From Marinibacterium sp050389775 (GTDB lineage: Bacteria; Pseudomonadota; Alphaproteobacteria; Rhodobacterales; Rhodobacteraceae), in contig NZ_CP177144.1 in the NCBI RefSeq assembly GCF_050389775.1, positions 2,852,001-2,916,000 of the forward strand: DNA of 64,000 bases, written 5' to 3'. The position numbers and the translations under genes were made by a program. Positions within the stretch are counted from its first letter, which is position 1, and each line of letters begins with the position of its first letter. This document shows positions 51,765-60,312 of the stretch, in pieces. The notes under the pieces are model-generated. The model saw nothing but the letters and a program-made list of their open reading frames with translations. It was not told the DNA's origin and searched no databases.

Positions 51765-52160
51765 ATGGAACGGACAGCGGTGAACCCCTGGGATTGGTCG
51801 GTCAAGCTGGGCTACAATCAGGCCGAAGTGATCGAGGGCGCGACGCGCCAGGTGATCTGTGCAGGCCAGACCGCGGTGGACGGCGAGGGTACCCCGCAGC
51901 ATCCCGGTGACATGCGCGCCCAGATCGGGCTGGCGCTGGACAACCTCGAAACGGTGCTGAAGACCGCGGGGATGGACCTGGGCAATGTCGTCAGGCTGGG
52001 GGTCTATGCGACCGATGTGGACGAGGCGCTGAAGAATTTCGACCTGATGGGGATGCGCTTTGGCCCTCATGGGGTGGCGCCGCCCATGACCTTGCTGGGC
52101 GTGACGCGCCTGGCCATCCCCGGGCTGCTTTTCGAGATCGAAGCAACGGCAGCGGCCTGA
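51765..52160 (+). CDS. RidA/YjgF-family protein
   Basis: 131 aa. Family pattern VICAGQTAVDGEGTPQHPGDMRAQIGLALDNLETVL, then VVRLGVYATDVDEAL and a C-terminal FEIEATAAA. The canonical Arg before the C-terminal strand is in LLGVTRLAIPGLLFEIE. RidA proteins form trimers that hydrolyse reactive enamines/imines, or act in specific catabolic routes in other subfamilies. Good AAGGAG ribosome-binding site. Divergent from the WYL regulator and separated from it by the inverted repeat, so probably its target. Confidence 0.88.
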   Translation: MERTAVNPWDWSVKLGYNQAEVIEGATRQVICAGQTAVDGEGTPQHPGDMRAQIGLALDNLETVLKTAGMDLGNVVRLGVYATDVDEALKNFDLMGMRFGPHGVAPPMTLLGVTRLAIPGLLFEIEATAAA

Positions 52161-52235
52161 CGTTCAGGGCTGGCCGGTGGGCGGCAGGCCGCTGGCCGCC
52201 GGGCCGGAGGCAGACAGCCGACACCGCAAACCCAT

Positions 52236-52263
52236 GCGCCCGTGCCGAAACCCGCACGGGCGC
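52236..52263 (+). terminator. stem-loop between convergent genes, candidate terminator of ridA-like gene
   Basis: GCGCCCGTGC (52236-52245) and GCACGGGCGC (52254-52263), perfect 10 bp, loop CGAAACCC. No U-run follows, so termination is uncertain. The rest of 52161-52442 holds no gene. Confidence 0.5.
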
Positions 52264-52442
52264 TCCTGCCTTGGCATGGTGTTCCTTTGTCCGTCAGGAC
52301 GTCTCGTCGATGGCCGGGGCGGCGATCACCGGCCGGGCAGTCAGCCGGGCCGGGCGCATCGCGATATCATCGGTCGGAAACGGTGGTGCAGGGCGCGCCG
52401 GGGCAGGGCGCAGGGCCTCTGCCTGACCGGTCACCGCGATGG

Positions 52443-53030
52443 TCAGGCCTGCGGGGCGGCCGGATCCTCGGGGAAATCGCCCTCCATGCCCGGCGGGCTG
52501 GGCGGCGGCGCCGAGGGGGGCGCGGCGGGATCATCCGGCTGGGGCTTGGGCGTCTCACCCCGGCCGGCCAGAAGCGCGTTGAGCAGAGGCGTCAAAAGGC
52601 CGGGCAGGATGTTGCCCAGCGGGTCGCGCGTGAACCGGCGCACCTCGCGGGCCGTGCCCCGGACTTCTTCGACTAGATCGTCGATCTCGCCTTCCAGGTC
52701 CTCCAGCGCCATGTCGCGCATCTCGATGGCCGAGGACAGTTCGCGTTCGCCCGACATCCGTCCGGCGACCAGCGCCATGATCCCTGCCAGGACGACATTG
52801 CCAAGCGCCACGAAGGCCGCGGCCCAGGCCAGCGGCATGACCGTGGCCAGCCCCTGGTAGACCGCCACGTTGGCCATGACGACGGCCACGGCCACGAACA
52901 GCCCGGCCAGCACCATCAGGCCGGTCTGGCGGCGCAGAACGGTCACGCGCCGGGCGGCAATGAGCCGCTCGGCGCGCAGGACGATTGTCAGGGTCCGGCT
53001 GATCCGGCCCGGGGTCTTGCCCAGCGTCAC
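52443..53030 (-). CDS. membrane protein, phage-holin-family-like (Actino-holin-X type)
   Basis: About 195 aa from a GTG at 53030 that overlaps the stop of the DUF883 gene (GTGA). A longer reading begins at 53063. Two adjacent hydrophobic helices (~38-60 MVLAGLFVAVAVVMANVAVY and ~68-92 AWAAAFVALGNVVLAGIMAL), then a helical charged segment (EMRDMALEDLEGEIDDLVEE), probably coiled-coil, and a Pro-rich tail. Cellular, non-phage members of this family commonly sit beside DUF883/YqjD genes and YihY-type genes, as here. Probably inner-membrane stress or envelope function. Not evidence of a prophage. Confidence 0.7.
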   Translation of the reverse strand: MTLGKTPGRISRTLTIVLRAERLIAARRVTVLRRQTGLMVLAGLFVAVAVVMANVAVYQGLATVMPLAWAAAFVALGNVVLAGIMALVAGRMSGERELSSAIEMRDMALEDLEGEIDDLVEEVRGTAREVRRFTRDPLGNILPGLLTPLLNALLAGRGETPKPQPDDPAAPPSAPPPSPPGMEGDFPEDPAAPQA

Positions 53031-53368
53031 GAACGACGCCCGGCGACCGACCCGGCCTTGCACATCATCAGGCCCGCCGCAAAGGCGATGCCCACCGACA
53101 GCAGCGGGCGTTCGCGGATCACCGAGGACACGGCGTCTTCGGCTTCGCGGGCACGCACGGCGGTGTCATGAGCCACGGTCTCGGCGGTGTGGCGGCCGGT
53201 GGCGATGGCGTGCTGGGCGCGGGCCTTGCCTTCTTCGACGGCATGGCCAACGTAGCCATTGACCCGGTCGGCCAGCGTTTCGGCCACGTTGCCCGACTGC
53301 GCGCGCACCTCGGCCAGCTGCTGTTTCAGGACTTCGACTTCGGTTTCAAGATCTGACTTGGTCGGCAT
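53027..53368 (-). CDS. DUF883/ElaB/YqjD-like membrane-anchored protein
   Basis: 113 aa from the ATG at 53368 (GGAG 6 bp upstream). N-terminal coiled coil (ESDLETEVEVLKQQLAEVRA-like, ~4-24), an Ala/Glu/Arg-rich amphipathic middle and a C-terminal membrane helix (PLLSVGIAFAAGLMM). E. coli YqjD binds ribosomes at the membrane in stationary phase, and this relation is by family only. Longer in-frame starts upstream lack a site. Coupled to the holin-like gene. Confidence 0.8.
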   Translation of the reverse strand: MPTKSDLETEVEVLKQQLAEVRAQSGNVAETLADRVNGYVGHAVEEGKARAQHAIATGRHTAETVAHDTAVRAREAEDAVSSVIRERPLLSVGIAFAAGLMMCKAGSVAGRRS

Positions 53369-53553
53369 CGTGATCTCCGCTTCTCGTGTTCCAGCATGGG
53401 CCGTCCCGATCGGGGCGGCAAGCTTGTTTGCTCTGGACATGAAACAAATGCGGCTCTGCAAGGTTCCGTAGATGAAGCAAAAATCTTTGCGCGGGGTGCA
53501 ATGGACCGTCGCGCATGCTATCGCCCGGTCAACGAATTTTCGAGATGTGACAG

Positions 53554-54531
53554 ATGATCCGATATACCCGCATACCCATCGCCGCCTTCCTGCGCTTCCG
53601 TGACAAGAACGGCTGGATCATGAGCAGCCACGTCGCGATGTCGATGATGATGGCGCTTTTTCCCTTCATGCTGTTCATGGTCGCGCTGGCCGGCCAGTTT
53701 GCTCAGGGCATCGACGTCAACCGCCTGATCGAGCTGACCATGGGCGGCTGGCCCACCGCCGTGTCCGACCCGCTGTCGCGCGAACTGCGCGCGGTCACGT
53801 CCCAGGACACCAGCGGGCTGATATCGGTCGGCGGTGTGCTGGCGCTTTATTTTGCGTCGAACGGGGTGGATGCGATCCGCCAGGCCATGACCACGGCCTA
53901 CCGCGAGGTCGACACCCGGCCCTGGTGGAAACAGCGGCTCTTGTGCCTGGCCTTCGTGCTGGCCGGGGCGGCGCTGGTCGTGGGGATTGCCATCCTGGCC
54001 GTGGCCCTGCCGGTCTATCTCAGCTTCGTGCGCGGGGCGCTGCCGGGGATCTATTCGCTGCTCTTCGAAAGCCGGGCGGCCCGGCTGATCATCGGCGGCG
54101 GCTTTGCCGTGCTGATCGTCACGGCCTGCCATTACTGGCTGCCGGGCAAGGTCGGCAAGCGGGTCAAGATCTGGCCGGGCGTGGCGCTGACGGTGGTCAT
54201 CTGGGCCATCGTTGCCCGGGCCTTTTCGATCTACGTGTCCAATTTCGCCAGCTACTCGGCCACCTATGCCGGCCTGGCCGGGGCGATGTCGGCGCTGATC
54301 TTCCTGTACCTGATGGCCGCCATCCTGATCTTTGGCGCGGCGTTCAACAACGAGCTCAGCGAAGAGCTCTACGGCAGCCATGACGACCGCCCGCCCGAAG
54401 CGCCGGGCGAAGGCGACATGCTCGACGAACCCGATGCCTCCGACGCCCCGGCCGAGGCCCCGGCCCAGGACGACGACACGCCCGGCGCGCCGCAGGACGA
54501 CACAAAGGACGGGCCCGACCGCATCGCCTGA
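53554..54531 (+). CDS. YihY/BrkB-family inner-membrane protein
   Basis: 325 aa with about six membrane segments. Family features: SSHVAMSMMMALFPFMLFMV (~25-44), YFASNGVDAIRQAMTTAYRE, the C-terminal FASYSATYAGLAGAMSALIFLYLMAAILIFGAAFNNEL. The last ~55 residues are an acidic, Pro-rich cytoplasmic tail. Despite the old label ribonuclease BN, the family is not a nuclease and its function is unknown. Divergent from the DUF883/holin-like pair. A 14-bp-stem hairpin follows the stop. Confidence 0.88.
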   Translation: MIRYTRIPIAAFLRFRDKNGWIMSSHVAMSMMMALFPFMLFMVALAGQFAQGIDVNRLIELTMGGWPTAVSDPLSRELRAVTSQDTSGLISVGGVLALYFASNGVDAIRQAMTTAYREVDTRPWWKQRLLCLAFVLAGAALVVGIAILAVALPVYLSFVRGALPGIYSLLFESRAARLIIGGGFAVLIVTACHYWLPGKVGKRVKIWPGVALTVVIWAIVARAFSIYVSNFASYSATYAGLAGAMSALIFLYLMAAILIFGAAFNNELSEELYGSHDDRPPEAPGEGDMLDEPDASDAPAEAPAQDDDTPGAPQDDTKDGPDRIA

Positions 54532-54537
54532 CCGGCG

Positions 54538-54573
54538 CCGGTCGGGCGGGCATCATGTGGCCCGCCCGACCGG
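54538..54573 (+). other. very stable stem-loop right after the YihY-like gene
   Basis: CCGGTCGGGCGGGC (54538-54551) pairs perfectly with GCCCGCCCGACCGG (54560-54573) around ATCATGTG: 14 bp, nearly all G-C, 6 bp after the stop. No U-run. Likely 3'-end protection or (with Rho) termination. Confidence 0.7.
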
Positions 54574-54591
54574 GCCGGGCGGACAGCACGA

Positions 54592-54619
54592 TTGCAACGC
54601 CCGGCCAATCTGCTAGCCA
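54592..54619 (+). promoter_or_regulatory. candidate promoter of the octahaem cytochrome gene
   Basis: TTGCAA (54592-54597), 16-bp spacer, TAGCCA (54614-54619), giving a start ~30 nt before the ATG. Same layout as the candidate at 312-339. Confidence 0.35.
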
Positions 54620-54655
54620 TGGATCAGCCAGGTCCGATCCGGGGAACGCCGCCAG

Positions 54656-56617
54656 ATGTATTTGTTTCACCAGTGCCTTTTTGCCCGCCGCGCCGCAATC
54701 ACGGCCCTCCTGGCGCTGCTGTCGGTCATGGCGCTGCTCTGGCCGGCCCCGGGCCGCAGCGCGCCCGATTACGTCGGCAGCGAGACCTGCGTCGACTGCC
54801 ACCAGGACATTGCAGAGGCCTGGGCCGGGTCGCATCATGCCCTGGCCTGGACACCCCCGACCGAGGCCAACGTGCTGGCCGATTTCGATGGCACCCGGTT
54901 CGAACTGGGCGACATGTCGGTCGATTTCCGGCTGTCGGGCGGGGTGCACGGGCTGACCGTGACCGAGACCGACGGCAGCGTGACCGATTACCAGGTGCAT
55001 TCGGTCATCGGCGTCGCGCCCTTGCAGCAATACCTTTTGGAAACCGAACCCGGCCGGCTGCAAAGCTTCGACGTGGTCTGGGATGTCGAAAAGGGCGAGT
55101 GGTTCCATCTTTACCCCGACCAGAATTACCCGCCCGATGACGGGCTGCACTGGAGTGGCCCCTACAAGACCTGGAACGCCCGCTGCGCCGAATGCCATGC
55201 CACGGGCTATCGCAAGAATTACGGCCAGCAGACCGGGCGCTATCGTTCGACCCAGGCCGAGATCGGCGTCGGCTGTGAATCCTGCCATGGCCCCGGCGCG
55301 GCCCACCTGGCCTGGACCGAGGGCCAGGACGTCACCGAGGCCGGGCTCGACGAGTACGGCTTCTCGATGTCCTTCGACATGGCCGAGCGCGATGCCTATG
55401 TCGGCCAATGCGCCGGCTGCCATTCCCGGCGCGAGCCGATGGGCGACGGCAACCCGCTGCCCGGTACGGCCTACCATGATGCCTATACCCTGTCGCTGCT
55501 GCGCGAGGGCCTCTACGAGCCCGATGGCCAGATCCTGGACGAGGTCTATGTCTACGGCTCGTTCCTGCAATCGCGGATGTATGCCCGCGGGGTGGGCTGC
55601 GGCAATTGCCACGATCCCCATGGCGCCGAGCTGCTGATCGAAGGCAACGGGCTGTGCACCCAGTGCCATTCGCCGGTGGGCAACGATGCCTTCCCGACCC
55701 TGCGCAAGGCGGATTACGACACGCCCGAACACCATTTCCACGATGCCGGCAGCGCGGGCGCGCAATGTGTCAGCTGCCACATGGCCGAACGGACCTACAT
55801 GGGCAATGACGGCCGGCGCGATCATTCCTTCCGCGTGCCGCGCCCCGACCTGGGCGCCCGGATCGGCGCGCCAGATACCTGCACCGATTGCCATGTCGAC
55901 CGCGACCAGGGCTGGGCCGCCGCCGAGATCGCCGCGCGCTTCCCCGACAGCGTCCATCGCGGCGCCCATTACGGCGAGACCCTGGCGGCCGGCCGGGCCG
56001 ACCCCGCCGCTGCCGCCGAGGCGCTTCTGGCCCTGGCCCTCGATGCCGACCAGCCCGGCATCGTGCGGGCCACCGCGGTCGAACTGCTCGCCCGTGCACC
56101 CACGCCCGCCCTGGCCGAGGCCGGACTTGCGCTGATTGCCGATGATGATCCGATGGTCCGGGCCATGTCCGCCCGGCTGCAGGCCGCGGTGCCGGGGCCC
56201 GAGCGGGTCGCCCGGCTGATGCCGCTGCTCTCCGATCCCCTGCGCATGGTCCGCGTGGAAACCGCCCGCTCGCTGCTCGATGTCTCGCCCCAGGGGCTGG
56301 CCCCGTCCCAGGCCGCCCTCTTGCGGGCCGGGCTGCAGGACTGGCAGCGCGCGCTGGTCAGCCGGCTGGATTATCCCGAAACGCACCTGGTGCTTGCCGG
56401 CCTGGCCCTGACCCAGCGCAACGCCGCTGCCGCCTCGGCCGCCTTTCGCCAGGTTGTCGAGATGGATCCCCAGCGCGGCGAGGCCTGGGTGATGCTGGTG
56501 CGCCTGGCCCATGCCACCGAGGGGCCGCGCGTCGCCCGTGGGGTGCTGGACGAAGCCCTGGCCCGCTTGCCCGATGACCCCGCCCTGGCTCAGCTCGACG
56601 CGCAAGTGCCGCGCTGA
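54656..56617 (+). CDS. exported octahaem c-type cytochrome with HEAT/TPR C-terminus
   Basis: 653 aa. Signal peptide (AAITALLALLSVMALLWPAP, cleavage near residue 36). Eight CxxCH haem sites at Cys45, 177, 207, 252, 315, 334, 371 and 409. The first is far from the rest; the region between is a beta-rich domain (to ~170). From ~420 on, helical HEAT-like repeats (EALLALALDADQPGIVRATA; VETARSLLDVS) and a final TPR-like part (AAASAAFRQVVEMDPQRGEA). This build is that of cytochrome c554/octahaem-type periplasmic proteins found in many bacteria without assigned substrate. Might reduce N, S or metal compounds or act as an electron shuttle. No partner oxidoreductase is in the window. Monocistronic. Confidence 0.88.
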   Translation: MYLFHQCLFARRAAITALLALLSVMALLWPAPGRSAPDYVGSETCVDCHQDIAEAWAGSHHALAWTPPTEANVLADFDGTRFELGDMSVDFRLSGGVHGLTVTETDGSVTDYQVHSVIGVAPLQQYLLETEPGRLQSFDVVWDVEKGEWFHLYPDQNYPPDDGLHWSGPYKTWNARCAECHATGYRKNYGQQTGRYRSTQAEIGVGCESCHGPGAAHLAWTEGQDVTEAGLDEYGFSMSFDMAERDAYVGQCAGCHSRREPMGDGNPLPGTAYHDAYTLSLLREGLYEPDGQILDEVYVYGSFLQSRMYARGVGCGNCHDPHGAELLIEGNGLCTQCHSPVGNDAFPTLRKADYDTPEHHFHDAGSAGAQCVSCHMAERTYMGNDGRRDHSFRVPRPDLGARIGAPDTCTDCHVDRDQGWAAAEIAARFPDSVHRGAHYGETLAAGRADPAAAAEALLALALDADQPGIVRATAVELLARAPTPALAEAGLALIADDDPMVRAMSARLQAAVPGPERVARLMPLLSDPLRMVRVETARSLLDVSPQGLAPSQAALLRAGLQDWQRALVSRLDYPETHLVLAGLALTQRNAAAASAAFRQVVEMDPQRGEAWVMLVRLAHATEGPRVARGVLDEALARLPDDPALAQLDAQVPR

Positions 56618-56624
56618 GCCCCTG

Positions 56625-56649
56625 TCTTCTTCTTGGCTGAAATACCCAA
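56625..56649 (-). repeat. partial, inverted copy of the dispersed element (tail only)
   Basis: Reads on the minus strand GTTGGGTATTTCAGCC followed by AAGAAGAAGAC, matching the tail of copy 2 (57537-57560: GGTATTTGGACCAAGAAG). Only the tail is present, 7 bp after the cytochrome stop. Confidence 0.65.
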
Positions 56650-56747
56650 CACAACAGCCGCCACGGGGCGGCCCGCCGGACGGCCGGGCGCCCGGTTCCA
56701 ATCCCGGTTCCAGCCCCGGTCAGCCGCGATAGATCATCCGCGACAAT

Positions 56748-57470
56748 TCAGCCGCGATACCCCGTGGCCACGACGAATTTCTCGGAACTGTCCGAACGTG
56801 ACGCCGGCGGCTTCACGTTGGCCACCTTGTCGAACTTCTGCTTGAGCAGCTTCTGCAACTCGCCCTCGGCGCCCCCGGCCAGCACCTTGGCCACGAAGGT
56901 CCCACCCGGCTCCAGCACGTCAAAGGCGAAATAGGCCGCCGCTTCGCACAGCGCGATGATGCGCAGGTGGTCGGTCTGCTTGTGCCCCGACGAAGCCGCC
57001 GCCATGTCCGACATCACCACGTCGGCCTTGCCGCCCAGCCAGTCCTTCACCTTCAGGTCGGCATCGTCTTCCATGAAATCCAGCTGGTGGATCTCGCAGC
57101 CCGCGATCGGCTCGACCTCCTGCAGATCGACGCCCAGGATCGTGCCCACGGCCTTGCCGGATTTCTCGCCCAGGGCATTGACCCGCTTCACCGCCACTTG
57201 GCACCAGCCCCCCGGCGCACAGCCAAGGTCGACAACCCGGGCGCCGGGCACCAGGAAGCGGTACTTGTCGTCCAGTTCGAGGATCTTGTAGGCCGCGCGC
57301 CCACGATAGCCCTCGGCCTGGGCGCGCTTGACATAGGGATCGTTCAGCTGCCGTTGCAGCCAGCGCGTCGACGACAGCTTGCGGCCCCGGGCGGTCTTGA
57401 CCTTGACCGTCAGGTCACGCTGGCCACGGCCCGAGGTGTTGCCGGAGCGTCCTGTGGGTTTCTTGACCAT
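56748..57470 (-). CDS. rlmE: 23S rRNA (uridine-2'-O-)-methyltransferase RlmE (FtsJ/RrmJ)
   Basis: 240 aa. FtsJ fold with SAM motif VVDLGCAPGGWCQVAV. The K-D-K-E catalytic set is visible as Lys in the RAAYKILELDDKY region, Asp in VVMSDMAA, Lys in FVAKVLAGG and Glu in SSEKFVVATGYR. A basic N-terminal extension (~40 residues, KKPTGRSGNTSGRGQRD) precedes the domain, as in other alphaproteobacteria. It methylates U2552 of 23S rRNA (E. coli numbering) late in 50S assembly. The ATG at 57470 was chosen because the longer frame runs into a repeat element. Downstream of Ppx/GppA on the same strand, a frequent pairing in this order. Confidence 0.93.
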   Translation of the reverse strand: MVKKPTGRSGNTSGRGQRDLTVKVKTARGRKLSSTRWLQRQLNDPYVKRAQAEGYRGRAAYKILELDDKYRFLVPGARVVDLGCAPGGWCQVAVKRVNALGEKSGKAVGTILGVDLQEVEPIAGCEIHQLDFMEDDADLKVKDWLGGKADVVMSDMAAASSGHKQTDHLRIIALCEAAAYFAFDVLEPGGTFVAKVLAGGAEGELQKLLKQKFDKVANVKPPASRSDSSEKFVVATGYRG

Positions 57471-57496
57471 GCGTTTCTCTCTCTGCTTGCCGGGGA

Positions 57497-57560
57497 GGGG
57501 GCGCTGCCCCCGTCCTCCGTTGGAGGACTCCCCCGCGGGTATTTGGACCAAGAAGAAGAC
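57497..57560 (+). repeat. dispersed intergenic element, copy 2
   Basis: Same two hairpins as copies 1 and 3 (GGGGGCGCTGCCCCC; GTCCTCCGTTGGAGGAC). The tail is of a different subtype: CCCCCGCGGGTATTTGGACC then AAGAAGAAGACG. It lies between Ppx/GppA and rlmE, opposite to their direction. Confidence 0.85.
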
Positions 57561-57572
57561 GCAAGGGTCTTC

Positions 57573-58685
57573 TCAGAACGGACCGTCTTCCAGGACCCCG
57601 TCGGCCGACATCTGGGCATAGAGCAGCCCTTCGCGCAGGCCGCGGTCGGCGACCGACAGGCGATCGGTGGGCCAGCAGCGCAGCAGCGCCTGCAGGATGG
57701 CCGAGCCCGACATGATCAGCGCGTGGCGGTCCTCGCCGATGCGCGGATCGCGGCGCCGGCCGGTGGGGCCGAGATCGAGATAGGAGCGGATGACCTTGTC
57801 GATCTGGTCCGAGGTCATGCGCAGCCCGTCGACCTTGGTGCGGTCATAGCGTTTCAGGCCCAGGTGCGAGGCCGCGACCGTGGTGACCGTGCCGGATGTG
57901 CCGACGATCTGGAACCCTTCACGGGCCTGTTCGTCCTTGTAGGGCGCGAATTCGGCGAGGTTTTCCTCGAAGAACCAGGACATCAGCGCAAAGCGCGCGG
58001 CATCGTCCTCGACATCGGCGAACTGGTCGCGCAGCGTGGCCACGCCCAGGGGCACCGAGATCCAGTCGACCACCTTGGCCGCCGGAAACGGGCTTTCGGG
58101 CGGGTGGAACCCGGCATGCAGGCGCATGATCGCCGCCGGCCGGTCGCGCCGGGGCACCGAGGAGATGTCGATCCAGACAAGCTCTGTCGAGCCGCCGCCG
58201 ATATCGACCACCAGCAATTGCTCGGTACGCGTCGAGACCAGCGGCGCGCAGGAGATCACGGCCAGCCGGGCCTCTTCCTCGGGGGCGATGATTTCCAGCC
58301 GCAGCCCGGTCTCGCGCCGCACCTGGGCAATGAAATCGCCGGCATTCTTCGCCCGCCGGCAGGCCTCGGTCGCGACCAGCCGCATGCGGCGGACCTTGTT
58401 GCGCTTGAGCTTCTGCTGGCAGATCCTGAGCGCCTGCATCGTGCGCGCCATCGAGGCACGCGACAAACGGCCAGACCGTTCCAGCCCGGAGCCGAGCTGA
58501 ACCGATTTCGAGAAACTGTCGACCACGTGAAACCCCGACCCCTTGGGCTGGGCGATCAGCATTCGACAACTATTGGTGCCCAGATCCAGAGCGGCGTAAA
58601 GCTCGGACGGATCGGGCGGTTTCGGCGCAGGGCTTTCGACCGGTTTCGGGAACGCGCCCGCACCTTTGGGACGCCTGGGCGCCAT
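57573..58685 (-). CDS. Ppx/GppA-family phosphatase
   Basis: 370 aa, actin-like ASKHA fold. ALDLGTNSCRMLIA (31-44, phosphate 1), EACRRAKNAGDFI, VVDIGGGSTELVWI (~168-181, phosphate 2) and GTSGTVTTVAA. Only the two actin-like domains are present, without the C-terminal HD-like domain of E. coli Ppx, so it is the short form. It hydrolyses polyphosphate and/or pppGpp. About 25 Pro/Ala-rich residues precede the fold, and the ATG at 58685 is the best available. Followed by a dispersed repeat and rlmE. Confidence 0.9.
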   Translation of the reverse strand: MAPRRPKGAGAFPKPVESPAPKPPDPSELYAALDLGTNSCRMLIAQPKGSGFHVVDSFSKSVQLGSGLERSGRLSRASMARTMQALRICQQKLKRNKVRRMRLVATEACRRAKNAGDFIAQVRRETGLRLEIIAPEEEARLAVISCAPLVSTRTEQLLVVDIGGGSTELVWIDISSVPRRDRPAAIMRLHAGFHPPESPFPAAKVVDWISVPLGVATLRDQFADVEDDAARFALMSWFFEENLAEFAPYKDEQAREGFQIVGTSGTVTTVAASHLGLKRYDRTKVDGLRMTSDQIDKVIRSYLDLGPTGRRRDPRIGEDRHALIMSGSAILQALLRCWPTDRLSVADRGLREGLLYAQMSADGVLEDGPF

Positions 58686-58989
58686 CTTTGCGCCCTCCGA
58701 TTTCGTGTTGATCCCAGAATAGGAATCATCCCTGCCAAAGGCAAGGACTTCGCGGTCCGGCTGCCGCCCGGTTCACCATGTCGCGAGGCGGCGGTTGTGC
58801 GGGTGGGTGTCGTGGTATACCACGGGCCAGTGGGCTGCGCGCGAGGGCCGGCTGCGGGTCCGGACCGTGATGAAAGACGCGACAGGGCCCGTGCCAAGGC
58901 CGGGTCGCAGGCGCGGCGTCATGTGTCGAAAACCGACCGCGGGGCACCGGCGGGCCGGATTATCAAGGGGTGAGCGGAAGGAATCAGAG

Positions 58990-59286
58990 ATGCCCGATGT
59001 GACCATCGTCTACTGGCGCGACATCCCGGCGCAGGTGATCGTGGGCCGCGGCCGGCGCGGGGCCAAGCGGCCCCTGGCCGAGCGGTTCGAACAGGCGATC
59101 GACCGGGCGGCGATGAAATCGGGCATGGCGGGCACCGACGATTACCTTGCCGAATGGCGTCGCGCGGCGCCCTACGCCGTCGATGGCGACCCCGAGGCGG
59201 TGGCCGCATCCGAGGCGGAGCGGATCGAGAATGAATACGACGGCGCGCGCATCCGGGCGCTGATCGACAACGGCGGATGGGCGTGA
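58990..59286 (+). CDS. virulence-factor domain protein (small)
   Basis: 98 aa. VTIVYWRDIPAQVIVGRGRR opens the family, named Virulence_fact although without proven virulence role. PLAERFEQAIDRAAMKSGM and EYDGARIRALIDNGGWA complete it. Its genes normally precede a MetF-like gene and a methyl-H4folate methyltransferase in Rhodobacterales, as here, so a role in one-carbon or corrinoid chemistry is more likely than virulence. The start at 58990 has GGAAGG upstream. The longer frame to 58795 is unsupported. Confidence 0.8.
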   Translation: MPDVTIVYWRDIPAQVIVGRGRRGAKRPLAERFEQAIDRAAMKSGMAGTDDYLAEWRRAAPYAVDGDPEAVAASEAERIENEYDGARIRALIDNGGWA

Positions 59287-59312
59287 GCCCGCGACGAGGA
59301 TGGGAGGGCCTG

Positions 59313-60236
59313 ATGGCATTGTTGAACTTCCGCAGGGCCGAGAGCCGGCCTGAAGGGCCCGATCCCAGGGTCGAAGCCTTCCTGCAGGATTACTCGATCG
59401 AGGTGATGCCGCGCACGGCGGCCAAGATCGAGGATTTCCGCGCGCTGCTGCCCGAGGGCACGCGGGTCTACATCGCCCATATCGACGGTGTGCCGATCGA
59501 GGACATGGTGGCCACGGCCCGCCGGCTGGCGCGCGACGGGTTCCGGGTGATGCCGCATTTCCCGGCGCGCATCATCCCCGACAAGGCCACGCTGGGCGAC
59601 TGGATCGCGCGTTACCAGGGCGAGGCCGGGGTCAGCCGCGCGCTGTTGCTGGGCGGCGGGATCGCCACGCCGCACGGGGACTTTGACAATTCCATGCAGC
59701 TGCTGGACACCGGGCTGTTCGACAAGGCCGGGTTCGACCGGCTGCACGTGGCGGGACACCCCGAGGGCAACCGCGACATCGATCCCGACGGCGGCCAGGC
59801 CAACGTGGCCGCGGCGCTGCGCTGGAAACAGGCGTTTTCCGAGCGCACCGATGCCCGGATGGCGATCAACACCCAGTTCTGTTTCGATGCCGCGCCGATC
59901 ATCGACTGGGTCGACGGGCTGGCGGCGGCGGGGATCGACCTGCCGGTGCATATCGGCATCGCCGGGCCGGCCAAGTTGCAGACGATGATCCGCTTTGCCA
60001 TCGCCTGCGGGGTCGGGCCGTCGCTGAAGGTCCTGCAGAAACGGGCGATGGACGTGTCGCGGCTGTTGCTGCCCTACGAGCCCGACGATGTGCTGGGCGC
60101 GCTGGCCGCGCACAAGGCGGCCAACCCCGATTTCGGCATCGCGCGGGTGCATTTCTTTCCGATGGGCGGCATTCGGGCCAGCACCGACTGGGCCGTGGCC
60201 CATGGCGGCGCGGCGGCCCGCCCGGCCGGGGCCTGA
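59313..60236 (+). CDS. methylenetetrahydrofolate reductase-like protein (MetF family)
   Basis: 307 aa TIM barrel. EVMPRTAAKIEDFRALLPEG opens like MetF. VMPHFPARIIPD and the segment LLGGGIATPHGDFDNSMQLL are family blocks, as are VAGHPEGNRDI and AINTQFCFDAAP. The end VRVHFFPMGG-type (ARVHFFPMGGIRAS) is also typical. It is more diverged than housekeeping MetF, so probably a paralogue for catabolic methyl-group oxidation (CH3-H4folate to CH2-H4folate). GGGAGG lies before the ATG at 59313. Part of the three-gene one-carbon set. Confidence 0.85.
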   Translation: MALLNFRRAESRPEGPDPRVEAFLQDYSIEVMPRTAAKIEDFRALLPEGTRVYIAHIDGVPIEDMVATARRLARDGFRVMPHFPARIIPDKATLGDWIARYQGEAGVSRALLLGGGIATPHGDFDNSMQLLDTGLFDKAGFDRLHVAGHPEGNRDIDPDGGQANVAAALRWKQAFSERTDARMAINTQFCFDAAPIIDWVDGLAAAGIDLPVHIGIAGPAKLQTMIRFAIACGVGPSLKVLQKRAMDVSRLLLPYEPDDVLGALAAHKAANPDFGIARVHFFPMGGIRASTDWAVAHGGAAARPAGA

Positions 60237-60312
60237 GCCCGCCCGGGCAGGCGCCCATCACCCGACATCCAGCCGGCGGCAGACCGGCACGGCCCTTGCA
60301 GGAGAGGACAGC

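Noticed and set aside
52443..53030. Prophage remnant suggested by the holin-like protein
   Set aside because: Cellular holin-X-like proteins commonly sit beside DUF883 and YihY genes. No other phage gene or att site was seen.
53990..54530. Ribonuclease BN function for the YihY-like protein
   Set aside because: That old name for the family is known to be wrong. The protein is a multi-span membrane protein without nuclease motifs.
54356..56701. 781-aa minus-strand frame opposite the octahaem cytochrome
   Set aside because: Shadow of the cytochrome gene, whose eight CxxCH sites prove the plus-strand frame.
58795..58989. N-terminal extension of the virulence-factor protein (163 aa total)
   Set aside because: The added segment is Arg/Gly-rich without conservation. 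GGAAGG lies before the ATG at 58990, which matches the family N-terminus.
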